Assembly (NCBI RefSeq): GCF_000019845.1
Contig: NC_010581.1
Coordinates: 2,547,501 to 2,611,500 of the forward strand
DNA: 64,000 bases
Reading direction: 5' to 3'
Source: Beijerinckia indica subsp. indica ATCC 9039
GTDB lineage: Bacteria > Pseudomonadota > Alphaproteobacteria > Rhizobiales > Beijerinckiaceae
Position numbers and translations under genes: made by a program
In this document: positions 10,077 to 19,323 of the stretch, piece after piece
Position numbering within the stretch: the stretch's first letter is position 1
Layout of the letters: each line of letters opens with the position of its first letter
The notes under the pieces: model-generated
The model's database searches: none
Told to the model about the DNA's origin: nothing
The model's input: only the letters and a program-made list of their open reading frames with translations

Positions 10077-10141
10077 TCGAAGAGGGATGATCGAAGAGGG
10101 ATGATCGAAGAGGGATGATCGAAGAGGGATGATCGAAAGAG
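10072..10141 (+). repeat. 14-bp tandem repeat, about five copies, overlapping the ccmI stop
   Basis: The unit GATGATCGAAGAGG occurs four times exactly from 10072 to 10127, with a fifth degenerate copy (GATGATCGAAAGAG) to 10141. The ccmI stop TGA lies in the first unit. The phase and near-perfect copies suggest slippage expansion; a change in unit number would not alter the protein because the first copy already stops it. Confidence 0.95.
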
Positions 10142-10150
10142 TTGGACAAA

Positions 10151-10297
10151 CCGCTTTCCCTTTAACACGGCTGGTTTTAGAGGAAAGCGGACGACTAGCC
10201 AGTATCCACCCTCATTGAAGCGTGACTTGTCGTGGTTCAATGAGGACAAGTGGATACAGTTTAAAAAGTGACGGTTCGAGAATCTATGATTCTCGAT
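10151..10297. repeat. Three consecutive inverted repeats between ccmI and ccmE
   Basis: Hairpin 1: CCGCTTTCC (10151-10159) / GGAAAGCGG (10182-10190). Hairpin 2 is long and two-part: GTATCCAC (10202-10209) with GTGGATAC (10250-10257), and inside it CTCATTGAA (10211-10219) with TTCAATGAG (10236-10244). Hairpin 3: TCGAGAATC (10277-10285) / GATTCTCGA (10289-10297) with a three-base loop. None has a following T run. They probably fold in the ccm transcript or represent palindromic intergenic elements. Confidence 0.8.
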
Positions 10298-10349
10298 ACG
10301 AGGCGCGAGGAAGGGGGAGCCCACGCGCGTTTTTGGAGACAGGCTCATC

Positions 10350-10832
10350 ATGACGCGCAAGCAACGCCGTCTTTTTATGATTTTTGGCGCGCTCGGCACG
10401 CTCGGCGTGGCCGTGGGCCTGATCCTTTTCGCCCTGAGCGATAATATCGTTTTCTTCTATGGCCCGACGGAACTGGCCGAGAAAGCGCCGCATCCCGGCG
10501 CACGGCTGCGGATCGGCGGTCTCGTCAAACCAGGCTCGCTCGAGCGGGAAGCCGGCCAGACGGTGCATTTCATCGTGACTGACAATAAGCATGATGTCGC
10601 CGTCACCTATACCGGCCTCCTGCCCGACCTCTTCCGGGAAGGACAAGGCGTGGTGACGGAAGGGACATTGACCGGCAAAGAGACTCTGCGCGCCGACAGC
10701 GTGCTCGCCAAACATGACGAGCGCTATATGCCGCGCGAAGTGGCCGATGCCTTGAAAAAGCAGGGCGTCTGGCAGGAGGACGGGCAAGCAAAACCCGCGA
10801 CACAGGGCGCAGCGGCGCCGCTCATCCGGTAA
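10350..10832 (+). CDS. ccmE: Cytochrome c maturation heme chaperone CcmE
   Basis: 160 residues. An N-terminal membrane anchor ([24 protein letters not shown]) is followed by an OB-fold domain with [21 protein letters not shown] and [27 protein letters not shown]. The covalent heme-binding His is in [11 protein letters not shown] near residue 124, with the Tyr that supports axial heme ligation. Family role: it takes heme from CcmC/CcmAB in the periplasm and delivers it to CcmF. Length is normal. It lies 273 bp after ccmI, a gap full of hairpins. Confidence 0.96.
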   Translation: MTRKQRRLFMIFGALGTLGVAVGLILFALSDNIVFFYGPTELAEKAPHPGARLRIGGLVKPGSLEREAGQTVHFIVTDNKHDVAVTYTGLLPDLFREGQGVVTEGTLTGKETLRADSVLAKHDERYMPREVADALKKQGVWQEDGQAKPATQGAAAPLIR

Positions 10833-10833
10833 T

Positions 10834-11005
10834 ACCCCAATTCCACAGGAATTCGGGGTTCCGTTCTGGTGAATCTTCCGTTTCAGCGATTGACCAGAGT
10901 GTACCGCCTTATTCCTTCGGAATGGCGGTAGTATCAAAGACCGTTTCAAGCAATTCCTGCTTCCTTGCTCGCATTTTCGCTCATTAGGAAATGTGAAAAT
11001 GCGAG
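10834..11005. repeat. Hairpin cluster between ccmE and ccmF
   Basis: Three stems: an imperfect one at 10835-10858 (AATTCC/GGAATT flanked by CCCC/GGGG); a compound one at 10902-10930 (TACCGCC/GGCGGTA with an inner ATTCC/GGAAT around TTC); and a perfect 11-bp one at 10968-10978/10995-11005 (CTCGCATTTTC/GAAAATGCGAG). The last ends about 50 bases before the ccmF start. Possible attenuation or mRNA-stability structures; no clear T run. Confidence 0.7.
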
Positions 11006-11053
11006 AGTGTTGCAGCGCTCATCCTTTATGATCGCTGGCATGGGGATAATGTC

Positions 11054-13036
11054 ATGATCGTCGAAACCGGCCATTACGCGCTCGTCCTCGCGCTGGCGCT
11101 CGCCCTCATCAATGCGGTCCTGCCGCTCTGGGGCACATTCACGCGCGACGTGCGGCTGATGGCTGTCACACCCAGCGTCGCTCTCATGCAATGCGCATTC
11201 GTGGTTCTGGCCTATGGCGCACTGACTTATGCCCACATCGTTTCCGATTTCTCGCTCGTCAATGTCGTCGAGAATTCCCATTCGGCCAAGCCATTGATCT
11301 ATAAGATCAGTGGCGTGTGGGGCAACCATGAAGGCTCCATGCTTTTATGGGTTTTGGTGCTGGCTCTCTTCGGCGGCGCGGTCGCTTTCTTCTCACGCTC
11401 TATGCCGGCTGATCTGCGCGCCTGCGTGCTCGCAGTCCAGGCCTGGATCGGCAGCGCGTTCCTTTTGTTCATCCTGCTCACCTCCAATCCTTTCGCAAGA
11501 CTGGCGGCGCCACCGATCGAGGGGAATGATCTCAATCCCCTGCTGCAGGACCCTGGCCTCGCGATTCATCCCCCCCTGCTCTATTTCGGCTATGTCGGGC
11601 TCTCGATTACCTTTTCCTTCGCGGCAGGTGCACTGATCTGCGGCCGCATCGACGCGCTCTGGGCACGAACGGTCCGGCCCTGGATCCTCATCGCCTGGAT
11701 CGCCTTGACGCTCGGCATCGCCATGGGGTCCTATTGGGCCTATTATACGCTTGGCTGGGGTGGTTTCTGGTTCTGGGACCCGGTCGAAAACGCCTCTCTC
11801 ATGCCCTGGCTGGCGGCGACAGCCCTGCTGCATAGCGCCGCCGTCATGGAAAAACGCGATGCGTTGAAAATCTGGACGATCTTCCTCGCCATTCTCGCCT
11901 TTTCCTTCTCTCTTATCGGCACATTCCTGGTGCGCTCCGGCGTCCTGACCTCGGTCCATGCCTTTGCGAGCGATCCAAGGCGCGGCATCTTCATCCTCGC
12001 TATTCTTGTCTTCTTCATCGGCGGCTCGCTGACCCTCTTCGCCTGGCGGGCTCCGATCCTGAAACAGGGCGGCCTTTTCGCCCCCATCTCGCGCGAGGCT
12101 GCGCTCGTCATCAATAATCTGCTCCTCACCACGGCCTGCGCCACGGTGTTCGTCGGCACGCTCTATCCACTCGCCCTGGAAGCCCTGACGGGTGAAAAAA
12201 TCTCTGTCGGCGCGCCGTTTTTCAACGCGACCTTCGTGCCTCTTTCCATTCCGCTGTTCCTCCTGATCCCCTTCGGCCAGTCCCTCGCCTGGAAACGCGG
12301 CGATCTCTATGGCGTCGCGCAGAGGCTGGCCTTTGCCATTCTCTGCGGCCTTGGGTTCATGCTGCTGGTCGCCCTGTGGCATGGCGGGCCGGTGCTGAGC
12401 GTCATCATGGCCGGGCTCGCCCTCTTCACGATCATCGGCTCTTTCACCGATCTCGCCCTACGGCTTTTCGGCCACACAGCGGCAGGTTCTGAAATCTGGG
12501 CCCGTCTGCGCGGCCTGCCACGCTCCGCCTTCGGCACGGCCTTCGCCCATGCTGGGCTCGGCGTCACCCTCCTCGGGCTTGCCGCAACGGGCTGGGGCGC
12601 TGAACGCATCGCCCATATGAAAGTGGGCGAGACCGTCGATGTCGGCGGCTATGAATTGACCTTGACCGAGCTCACACCGCGTCAGGGGCCGAATTATACC
12701 GAACTCGTCGGCCGCACGAGCGTGCGCAGCGGCGGCATCGAGAAAGCTGTGATCGAACCCTCGCAGCGTTTCTTCCCAGCCAGGCGCTCGAGCCGCGCGG
12801 AAGCCGGCATTGTCACGCTCGGTCTCGGCCAAGTCTATATGAGTATTGCCGAGCAAAGCCCCGATGGCGGCGTGAATGTCCGCATGTTCTGGAAGCCGCT
12901 CGTCATTCTGATCTGGATCGGTGCTTTGATCATGGGCTTTGGCGGCCTGCTCTCCTTGAGCGATCGGCGGCTGCGCCTCGGCCTTGCCCGGCGCACCGCT
13001 GCCCTTCGTCAAGGAAGGCCGCAACCGGCGGAATGA
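11054..13036 (+). CDS. ccmF: Heme lyase subunit CcmF
   Basis: A 660-residue membrane protein of many segments. The tryptophan-rich WWD heme-handling motif is at GWGGFWFWDPVENASLMPWL (around residues 235-254). The conserved motifs VWGNHEGSMLLWV and LLQDPGLAIHPPLLYFGYVG, with histidine ligands, are present, and a periplasmic domain lies near the C terminus. Family role: with CcmH/CcmI it attaches heme covalently to CXXCH of apocytochromes. Normal length. Its stop is 3 bp before the ccmH start, indicating co-translation. Confidence 0.97.
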   Translation: MIVETGHYALVLALALALINAVLPLWGTFTRDVRLMAVTPSVALMQCAFVVLAYGALTYAHIVSDFSLVNVVENSHSAKPLIYKISGVWGNHEGSMLLWVLVLALFGGAVAFFSRSMPADLRACVLAVQAWIGSAFLLFILLTSNPFARLAAPPIEGNDLNPLLQDPGLAIHPPLLYFGYVGLSITFSFAAGALICGRIDALWARTVRPWILIAWIALTLGIAMGSYWAYYTLGWGGFWFWDPVENASLMPWLAATALLHSAAVMEKRDALKIWTIFLAILAFSFSLIGTFLVRSGVLTSVHAFASDPRRGIFILAILVFFIGGSLTLFAWRAPILKQGGLFAPISREAALVINNLLLTTACATVFVGTLYPLALEALTGEKISVGAPFFNATFVPLSIPLFLLIPFGQSLAWKRGDLYGVAQRLAFAILCGLGFMLLVALWHGGPVLSVIMAGLALFTIIGSFTDLALRLFGHTAAGSEIWARLRGLPRSAFGTAFAHAGLGVTLLGLAATGWGAERIAHMKVGETVDVGGYELTLTELTPRQGPNYTELVGRTSVRSGGIEKAVIEPSQRFFPARRSSRAEAGIVTLGLGQVYMSIAEQSPDGGVNVRMFWKPLVILIWIGALIMGFGGLLSLSDRRLRLGLARRTAALRQGRPQPAE

Positions 13037-13039
13037 TCA

Positions 13040-13570
13040 ATGTCCCTGTTCTCCTTTCCCCTCCAAACGTCCCGGCCCCACCCTCGCAGGCTCCGCACCC
13101 TTTGCCTGGCCCTGCTGATCTTGGGAACGGCCCTGCCGAGAGCCATGGCGGTCGAACCGGACGAGATTCTCACGGACCCCAAACTTGAGGCGCGGGCGCG
13201 GCACCTCTCGGCGCAATTGCGTTGCATGGTCTGCCAGAACGAATCGATCGATGAATCCCATGCTGAACTGGCGCGTGATCTACGTGTCCTCGTGCGCGAG
13301 CATTTGCAGGCTGGCGAGAGTGACGACCAGATCCGTGCCTTCCTCGTTACGCGCTACGGGCCTTTCATTCTCCTGCAACCGCCTGTGGAAACAGCCACCC
13401 TCCTTCTGTGGGGCACGCCGCTCCTCATTCTTCTCGGCGGAGGCCTTGCGATTTGGCTGGCCTCCCGCCGAAGAGGAGCGGAAGACTCACATCAGGCTGT
13501 TCCCCTCGATCCCGCCGAGCAAGCAAGGCTCGACGCCTTGCTCACAAGTCAGGACGAACAAAGGTCATAA
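13040..13570 (+). CDS. ccmH: Cytochrome c maturation thiol oxidoreductase CcmH (CycL)
   Basis: 176 residues. A signal-like N-terminal helix (LCLALLILGTALPRAMA) is followed by the catalytic LRCMVCQNESIDESHAELARDLR (CXXC around residues 58-61), the helical bundle DDQIRAFLVTRYGPFILLQPP and a C-terminal membrane anchor (LLLWGTPLLILLGGGLAIWLA). Family role: reduction of apocytochrome c heme-binding cysteines before ligation. Starts 3 bp after ccmF; its 3' end overlaps the convergent CorC-like gene by 6 bp. Confidence 0.96.
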   Translation: MSLFSFPLQTSRPHPRRLRTLCLALLILGTALPRAMAVEPDEILTDPKLEARARHLSAQLRCMVCQNESIDESHAELARDLRVLVREHLQAGESDDQIRAFLVTRYGPFILLQPPVETATLLLWGTPLLILLGGGLAIWLASRRRGAEDSHQAVPLDPAEQARLDALLTSQDEQRS

Positions 13571-14905
13571 GCTTTTCGATTCGCTCTCGCGCGTCGCGAG
13601 CAATTTATCGATCCGGCGCCCGTCCATGTCGACGATCTCGAAACGCCAGCCATCCCACGAGAATTCCTCGCCGACCTCTGGAAGATGTTCGAGCTGGTGC
13701 AGGGCAAAACCAGCGAGCGTGTGATAATCTTCCTCCTCCGGCCGATCCTTGACGCCCAGACGCTCAAAAGCCTCATGCGCTGGCATCATGCCCTCGATCA
13801 GGAGGGAACCATCCGCGCGCTCGACAATATCGGGAGTATCATCCTCCGTGGCGGCGAGATCGCCGGCGATCGCTTCCAGAAGATCGGTCTGCGTCACAAT
13901 CCCTTCGAGACTGCCATATTCATCCACGACCAAAGCCAGCCTGACCGGCGCGCGCTTGAATTGCTCCAGCACACGAAACACCGGCGTCGATTCATGCACG
14001 ACGAGCGGCTCGCGCAGAGCCGCGGCGGCATTAATCTGCCCCCCGTCGAGAACCTGATCGAGCAATTCCTTCTTGGAAACCATGCCAAGCGGCTCGTCGA
14101 TATTGCCGCGTCCAGCCAGTAATTGCTCGTGCCGGCATTCCCGAATCGATTTGAGAATGTCATCCGGCTTATCGTCGAGATCAATCCAATCGAGATCGAC
14201 GCGAGGCGTCATAATATCGCCGATCCGGCGCTGCCCGATATTGAACACGCGGTCGAGAACTTCCTGCTGCGCTTCCTGCAGCAAACCGGCCTTGCGGCTC
14301 GCCGCGACCAGCAATTTCAACTCTTCCGGGGAATGGCGTGATTCCTCGCCCTTTCCAGCCTGAAGACCAACGATGCGCAAAACCATATTACCAAGCGTAT
14401 TCAAGGCTATAATCGCCGGTCGCAGGACGAATTGGAACACATTGAGGGGGCCGACGACGAAAAGCGCGGTCCGTTCCGTTCGCTGCAGAGCAAGGCTTTT
14501 GGGAGCCAATTCACCGAGCACAATATGCAAGGCGGTGATGATGATGAAGGAAATGGCGACGGAGATTGCGTGCGAGCCGGCGGACATCCAGTCACGCGGC
14601 AAGGCGCTGAACAGAGGCTCGATGAGATGCGCCAGGGCCGGTTCGCCGATCCAGCCAAGGCCGAGCGAGGAAATGGTGACGCCGAGCTGAGTCGCGGCGA
14701 GATTGAGATCCAGATGGTTGAGAGTCGTTTGCAGGCTCAACGCATTGACGCGCTTGGCGGCCACGAGTTCGGCCACGCGGCTCCGCCGGACCGAGACCAG
14801 CGCGAATTCGGCGGCGACGAAAAAACCATTGGCGAAGACCAGCAGGAAAACAGCAAGAATCCCGAGGATATCACTCAGACTACTGCCATCGCCCATGGGC
14901 GTCAT
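13565..14905 (-). CDS. CNNM/CorC-HlyC family membrane protein with CBS domains
   Basis: 446 residues. The N-terminal DUF21/CNNM transmembrane module (about 1-200) has ANGFFVAAEFALVSVRRSRV and TISSLGLGWIGEPALA. A CBS pair follows (about 210-335, with GDIMTPRVDLDWID and RLALVVDEYGSLEGIVTQTDLLEAI), then a C-terminal CorC_HlyC domain (YHTLAGFALHQLEHLPEVGE). Usually annotated as 'hemolysin family protein', but the better-supported role of relatives is Mg2+/Co2+ efflux or magnesium homeostasis. Transcribed towards the ccm genes and overlaps ccmH by 6 bp at the 3' ends. Confidence 0.9.
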   Translation of the reverse strand: MTPMGDGSSLSDILGILAVFLLVFANGFFVAAEFALVSVRRSRVAELVAAKRVNALSLQTTLNHLDLNLAATQLGVTISSLGLGWIGEPALAHLIEPLFSALPRDWMSAGSHAISVAISFIIITALHIVLGELAPKSLALQRTERTALFVVGPLNVFQFVLRPAIIALNTLGNMVLRIVGLQAGKGEESRHSPEELKLLVAASRKAGLLQEAQQEVLDRVFNIGQRRIGDIMTPRVDLDWIDLDDKPDDILKSIRECRHEQLLAGRGNIDEPLGMVSKKELLDQVLDGGQINAAAALREPLVVHESTPVFRVLEQFKRAPVRLALVVDEYGSLEGIVTQTDLLEAIAGDLAATEDDTPDIVERADGSLLIEGMMPAHEAFERLGVKDRPEEEDYHTLAGFALHQLEHLPEVGEEFSWDGWRFEIVDMDGRRIDKLLATRESESKSL

Positions 14906-15456
14906 CTCCTTTTCCTTGAGCAGGATGCATGTAAAGGGCCATTATCGGAAATATAAAGCCCGTGATCAAACTCGCTTTTTTCAGCCGGGCGGAAGGGAGC
15001 TGCCCTTTCCGCCGCAAAATTGAGCCCGTTCGAACTGGACATTTCCCTGAGCCGGCTCTCGCAAAACCTTGCTGATCTCGAAATCCTGGCGGGCAATACC
15101 CGCGCGTGCCCCCGTATGTTTGATGGTTCTATCAAAAAATTGGACAACCATTGAGTCCAAGATCGCCGTGCGGGCTCTTTTCCGATAAACATTTGTTTTA
15201 TCGGGAGGTTGAAGAAAACGGAAAGCGATTTTTCAGCCCCTTGGGCATGATTGCCCGCCACGTTGGGTTCAAGCCGTCGCCTAAAAGACCGCCCAGAGAT
15301 CATCCAAGAGAGCACTTCACGCGAATCTTACAAAAGTTTCATTCCACCGAAATGGCGATGTAAGCCGGCTTCCCCCATTTTCTCAACAAGCGAAAGAGGT
15401 TCGAGCCCTTTCGACTCGAAATATCGAGCGAGTTTACGAGATAAATGGAGCAAATA
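14906..15456. other. Intergenic region between CorC-like gene and degP-like protease
   Basis: About 550 bp with no convincing gene; it must hold the divergent promoters. A perfect inverted repeat CCGATAAA (15182-15189) / TTTATCGG (15197-15204) is visible. The short ORFs here have no RBS and no protein-like composition. I could not assign -35/-10 boxes with confidence. Confidence 0.5.
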
Positions 15457-17046
15457 ATGCCGCAATTGGAATTTCCCCCGCAGGATAAAGGCGCCGCACG
15501 GAACGCCGCCACGCCACGCTCGCAGCGTCGGCCGGGGATGCGCGCCATCCTGCTCGGCGCCACAGCGGCCGTGGCCCTGACCGGTGCCTTCACGCATTCC
15601 GTCCTGCTGCCGCAAGCGGCCAATGCCGAAACACCCACCCTGAACGTGCCGGTGAATGCGCCGAATAGCAGCCCAGTCGTCGGACCGGTCTCTTTTGCCG
15701 ATGTGGTCGACCATGTGCGGGGGGCTGTCGTTTCGGTCAAGGTCAAGATTACCGAAACCGCCGATAATGAAGAGGCCAATACCGGAAACGACATGCCTCA
15801 ATTCGCCCCGGGCGATCCCCTGGAGCGTTTCTTCCGCCGCTTTGGCGAACAAGGAGGCGTCCCCTTCAACAAACATAGCGGCAAGCCACGGACCGGCCAG
15901 GCGCAGGGTTCGGGATTCATCATTTCGAGCGATGGCTATGTCGTCACCAATAATCATGTCGTCGAAAACGCGACAGAGGTCAGCCTGACGACCGATGGCG
16001 GTCAGACCTTGACCGCGAGCGTGGTTGGCACCGACAAGAAGACTGATCTCGCTCTCTTGAAGATCAATGGCTCGGGCACCTATCCCTTCGTCAAATTCTC
16101 CAACGAGACACCCCGTGTCGGCGAATGGGTCATCGCTGTCGGCAATCCTTTCGGTCTCGGCGGCACGGTGACGGCAGGCATTATTTCAGCGCGCGGCCGC
16201 GATATCGGCGCCGGCCCCTATGACGACTTCCTGCAGGTCGACGCCCCGGTCAATCGCGGCAATTCCGGTGGCCCGACCTTCAACGCCAAGGGCGACGTGG
16301 TCGGCGTCAATACGGCGATCTTCTCACCGTCCGGCGGCAGCGTCGGCATCGGCTTCGCCATTCCCGCGGAGGTTGCGCAAAACGTCATCACCTCCTTGCG
16401 GGAGAAAGGCACGGTCGCGCGCGGTTGGATCGGCGTCCAGATTCAGCCTGTGACAGCGGAAATCGCCGATAGTCTCGGCCTGAAAACCAGCAAGGGCGCC
16501 CTGGTTGCCGAGGCACAGCCGAATTCTCCCGCGCTCTCGGCCGGTATCCGCTCCGGTGACGTGATCCTCGGCGTCGATGGCGAACGCATCGATGGTCCGC
16601 GCGAACTGGCCCGCAAGATAGCGGCGCTCGGCCCTGGCAAGAGCACCAATCTCATGTATTGGCACGATGGCTCGGAAAAGACCGTCGCGGTGAAACTCGG
16701 CAATCTGCCAAATGACAAGGAAGCCAAGGCGGACATCACGACACGCCCCGATAAAAACGTCCTCGGCGATCTCGGTCTGACGCTCGCCCCGGCGGCGCAG
16801 GTCCCCGGCGCCGGCGATGAAGGTGTAGTCGTCTCCGACATCGATCCCGATGGCGTTGCCGCACAAAAGGGTTTGCGTGTCGGTGATGTCATTCTCGAAG
16901 CCGGTGGGCACGCTGTCAGCCGTCCGGCCGAAATCGGCGCGACCTTGAGCACCGCCAAGAAAGATGGCCGCAAGGCCGTGCTCATGCGTGTCAAGAATCG
17001 GGAAGGCACCCGCTACGTCGCGCTTGCGACCACTCCGGCTTCCTGA
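15457..17046 (+). CDS. Do/DegP-family periplasmic serine endoprotease
   Basis: 529 residues from the ATG at 15457, preceded by GGAG (15447-15450) at six bases; an ATG at 15445 is also in frame. A signal/anchor segment (AILLGATAAVALTGAFTHSVLLPQAANA) leads to a trypsin-like domain with His in VTNNHVVENATEV, Asp in KKTDLALLKI and Ser in VNRGNSGGPTFN, so the triad is complete. Two PDZ domains follow (about residues 300-390 with GWIGVQIQPV, and 425-520 with GLRVGDVILEAGG). Family role: protein quality control in the envelope. It is followed by a two-component system on the same strand, a frequent arrangement in this order that suggests stress-linked control. Confidence 0.94.
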   Translation: MPQLEFPPQDKGAARNAATPRSQRRPGMRAILLGATAAVALTGAFTHSVLLPQAANAETPTLNVPVNAPNSSPVVGPVSFADVVDHVRGAVVSVKVKITETADNEEANTGNDMPQFAPGDPLERFFRRFGEQGGVPFNKHSGKPRTGQAQGSGFIISSDGYVVTNNHVVENATEVSLTTDGGQTLTASVVGTDKKTDLALLKINGSGTYPFVKFSNETPRVGEWVIAVGNPFGLGGTVTAGIISARGRDIGAGPYDDFLQVDAPVNRGNSGGPTFNAKGDVVGVNTAIFSPSGGSVGIGFAIPAEVAQNVITSLREKGTVARGWIGVQIQPVTAEIADSLGLKTSKGALVAEAQPNSPALSAGIRSGDVILGVDGERIDGPRELARKIAALGPGKSTNLMYWHDGSEKTVAVKLGNLPNDKEAKADITTRPDKNVLGDLGLTLAPAAQVPGAGDEGVVVSDIDPDGVAAQKGLRVGDVILEAGGHAVSRPAEIGATLSTAKKDGRKAVLMRVKNREGTRYVALATTPAS

Positions 17047-17203
17047 CTGAGATCGTCTGCAAGCCAGCCTGTGCCCCCTTCGCAGGCTGATTCAGATGGC
17101 GCGCGCCGGGAGCATCCCGCTTCCGGCGCGCCGCATATTCAAAGCCTTTTCTCTCGACCTTTTCGTTCTCCGAGCGAGACAAATCATTTGGAATTCCGTT
17201 ATC

Positions 17204-17896
17204 ATGCAGCCTATGCGCATTCTTATCGTTGAGGACGATCCTGAAGCCTCTCAATATATGGTCAAGGCCTTTCGCGAGGCCGGCCACCTCGCCGATCATG
17301 CAGGCGATGGCCTTGCTGGCTATCAAAAGGCTTGTGAGGAGAATTATGACGTCCTGATCGTTGATCGCATGCTGCCCAAACTCGATGGTTTGTCCCTGAT
17401 CGGCGGTTTACGCGCCCAAAAGATCGAGACCCCTGTCCTGATCCTGTCTGCGCTCGGCCAGGTCGATGACAGGGTGAAGGGCCTGCGCTCCGGCGGCGAC
17501 GATTATCTGCCGAAACCCTATGCCTTTTCCGAATTGCTCGCGCGCGTGGAAGCACTCGCCCGCCGCAAGCCGCCGGGCACGGCCGAGGAGACCATCTATC
17601 GCATCGGCGGGCTCGAACTCGACCGCCTCGCGCATAAGCTGACCCGCGACGGCAAGGAAATCATTCTGCAACCGCGTGAATTTCGCCTGCTCGAATATTT
17701 GATGAAACATGCCGGCCAGGTCGTGACACGCACCATGTTGCTCGAACATGTCTGGGATTATCATTTCGATCCGCAGACCAATGTCATTGACGTGCATATT
17801 TCCCGGCTACGCTCCAAGATTGACAAAGGCTTCGATCCACCACTCCTGCAAACCATCCGCGGCATAGGATATATGATCCGTGACAGCGATCATTAA
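17204..17896 (+). CDS. Response regulator, OmpR family
   Basis: 230 residues from ATG 17204 (MQPMRILIVEDD); GGAA lies ten bases upstream. A longer frame from 17096 gives non-receiver sequence. Receiver: IVEDDPEASQYM, phospho-acceptor Asp in VLIVDRMLPKLDG, then ILSALGQ and Lys in GDDYLPKPY. The winged-helix domain ends VIDVHISRLRSKIDKGF and IRGIGYMIRDSDH. Overlaps the following kinase by 17 bp. It lies 157 bp after the DegP-like protease, which may be a target. Confidence 0.92.
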   Translation: MQPMRILIVEDDPEASQYMVKAFREAGHLADHAGDGLAGYQKACEENYDVLIVDRMLPKLDGLSLIGGLRAQKIETPVLILSALGQVDDRVKGLRSGGDDYLPKPYAFSELLARVEALARRKPPGTAEETIYRIGGLELDRLAHKLTRDGKEIILQPREFRLLEYLMKHAGQVVTRTMLLEHVWDYHFDPQTNVIDVHISRLRSKIDKGFDPPLLQTIRGIGYMIRDSDH

Positions 17897-19313
17897 ACTG
17901 TTCCGCTCCACCGTCTTCAAGGTCTCCTTCGCCTATCTCCTCATCACCGCCATAGGTGCGGGATTAGTGCTCGGCCGCATTGGCTGGCATATCAAGGAAC
18001 TCATCGAAGATCAGATCGGACAGACGGTGGATGCCGATATTACCGGCCTTGCCGAGCAATATGCACAAGGTGGCATTACACGCCTTGTCGAAATCATCGA
18101 ACAACGAACGAGACAGCCTGGCGCCGATCTCTATCTCGTCACGACCCATGCGGGTCAGCCCATCGCAGGTAATATCGCCCGCCTGCCGGAAGGCATTCCG
18201 AGCTATTCGAGCCTCGTCAAGACTCAATATCAACGCCCGAATGAAGCCAAGAAGCATCACGCGATCGCCCGCATCTTCGCTTTGCCCGGTGGCTTTCGTT
18301 TGCTTGTCGGCCATGATCTCGAAGAAGGCGAAAGCTTGCGCCGCATCGTCGGTGGCGCGCTCGTCACCTCGCTGATCTGGCTCATTGTCATCGGAACCTT
18401 GGGCGGCCTGTGGATTGCCCGCCGTGTGCTCAATCGCATCGACGCCATCAATGCCCAGGCTAAGACCATTGTCGCGGGCGATCTCTCCCGCCGCCTGCCG
18501 CTCGCTGGCACCGGCGACGAGCTGGATCGGCTGGTGATGAATCTGAATACCATGCTCGACCGTATCTGCGCACTCATGGGCGGACTCAAGGAAGTGTCCG
18601 ACAATATCGCCCATGATCTCAAGACGCCGCTGACGCGCCTGCGCAATGGGACCGAGGAAGCCTTGCGGCTCGCCAAATCACCGGAGGAATATCGCGGCGC
18701 CCTCGAAAAAGTCATCGAAGAATCCGATCGCCTGATTCAAATTTTCGACGCGCTCTTGATGATCGCCGGCGCCGAGGCGGGCAGCGGACGCGAGGGCATG
18801 ACTGAGTTCGATGCGACCAATGTCGTGCGCGATGTCGGCGAACTCTATGAACCCGCTGCCGAGGATCAGGGCGTGAAGCTTACGCTGCATGTCGAGCCCG
18901 ATCTGTGGCTGCGCGGCAGTCGCGAGCTTTTGGGTCAGGTTCTTTCCAATCTCATCGACAATGCTTTAAAATATGGTGCGGAAACCGTCCCCGATGGTGC
19001 GGGTCCGAGCATCGATCTGAAGGCGATCCACATCGGCAACAAGATCGAAATCAGTGTCGCCGATCATGGGCCAGGCATTGCCGTGAAAGACCGTGATCAT
19101 GTCCTCGATCGTTTCGTGCGGCTGGAAAATTCACGTTCGCGGCCGGGTTCCGGCCTCGGCCTCTCCCTCGCCGCCGCCGTGATGCGCTTGCATAATGGGG
19201 AGTTGCGTCTCGAAGACAATCATCCAGGCCTGCGCGTCGTGCTGACGTTTCAAGCTGTGCAAGGAAAACCGCATTCCGCCCCGCCCCTCATCGAGGCAAC
19301 GGCCCTTTCGTGA
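17880..19313 (+). CDS. Sensor histidine kinase with HAMP domain
   Basis: 477 residues from a GTG overlapping the regulator gene. Two membrane helices (about residues 12-35 and 160-180) flank a periplasmic domain of about 125 residues. HAMP follows (RRVLNRIDAINAQAKTIVAG), then the H box VSDNIAHDLKTPLTRLRNG, the N box LLGQVLSNLIDNALKYG and the G boxes VADHGPGIAVKDRD and RPGSGLGLSLAAAVMRLHNG. All ATPase and phosphotransfer motifs are intact. The paired regulator is immediately upstream; the stimulus is unknown. Confidence 0.92.
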   Translation: MTAIIKLFRSTVFKVSFAYLLITAIGAGLVLGRIGWHIKELIEDQIGQTVDADITGLAEQYAQGGITRLVEIIEQRTRQPGADLYLVTTHAGQPIAGNIARLPEGIPSYSSLVKTQYQRPNEAKKHHAIARIFALPGGFRLLVGHDLEEGESLRRIVGGALVTSLIWLIVIGTLGGLWIARRVLNRIDAINAQAKTIVAGDLSRRLPLAGTGDELDRLVMNLNTMLDRICALMGGLKEVSDNIAHDLKTPLTRLRNGTEEALRLAKSPEEYRGALEKVIEESDRLIQIFDALLMIAGAEAGSGREGMTEFDATNVVRDVGELYEPAAEDQGVKLTLHVEPDLWLRGSRELLGQVLSNLIDNALKYGAETVPDGAGPSIDLKAIHIGNKIEISVADHGPGIAVKDRDHVLDRFVRLENSRSRPGSGLGLSLAAAVMRLHNGELRLEDNHPGLRVVLTFQAVQGKPHSAPPLIEATALS

Positions 19314-19323
19314 GGCGCGCCAA

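Noticed and set aside
10072..10141. Possible CRISPR array
   Set aside because: Units are 14 bp and directly adjacent with no spacers and no cas genes nearby; it is a simple tandem repeat.
11393..12382. 329-codon minus ORF opposite ccmF
   Set aside because: Highly charged low-complexity shadow of a membrane-protein gene.
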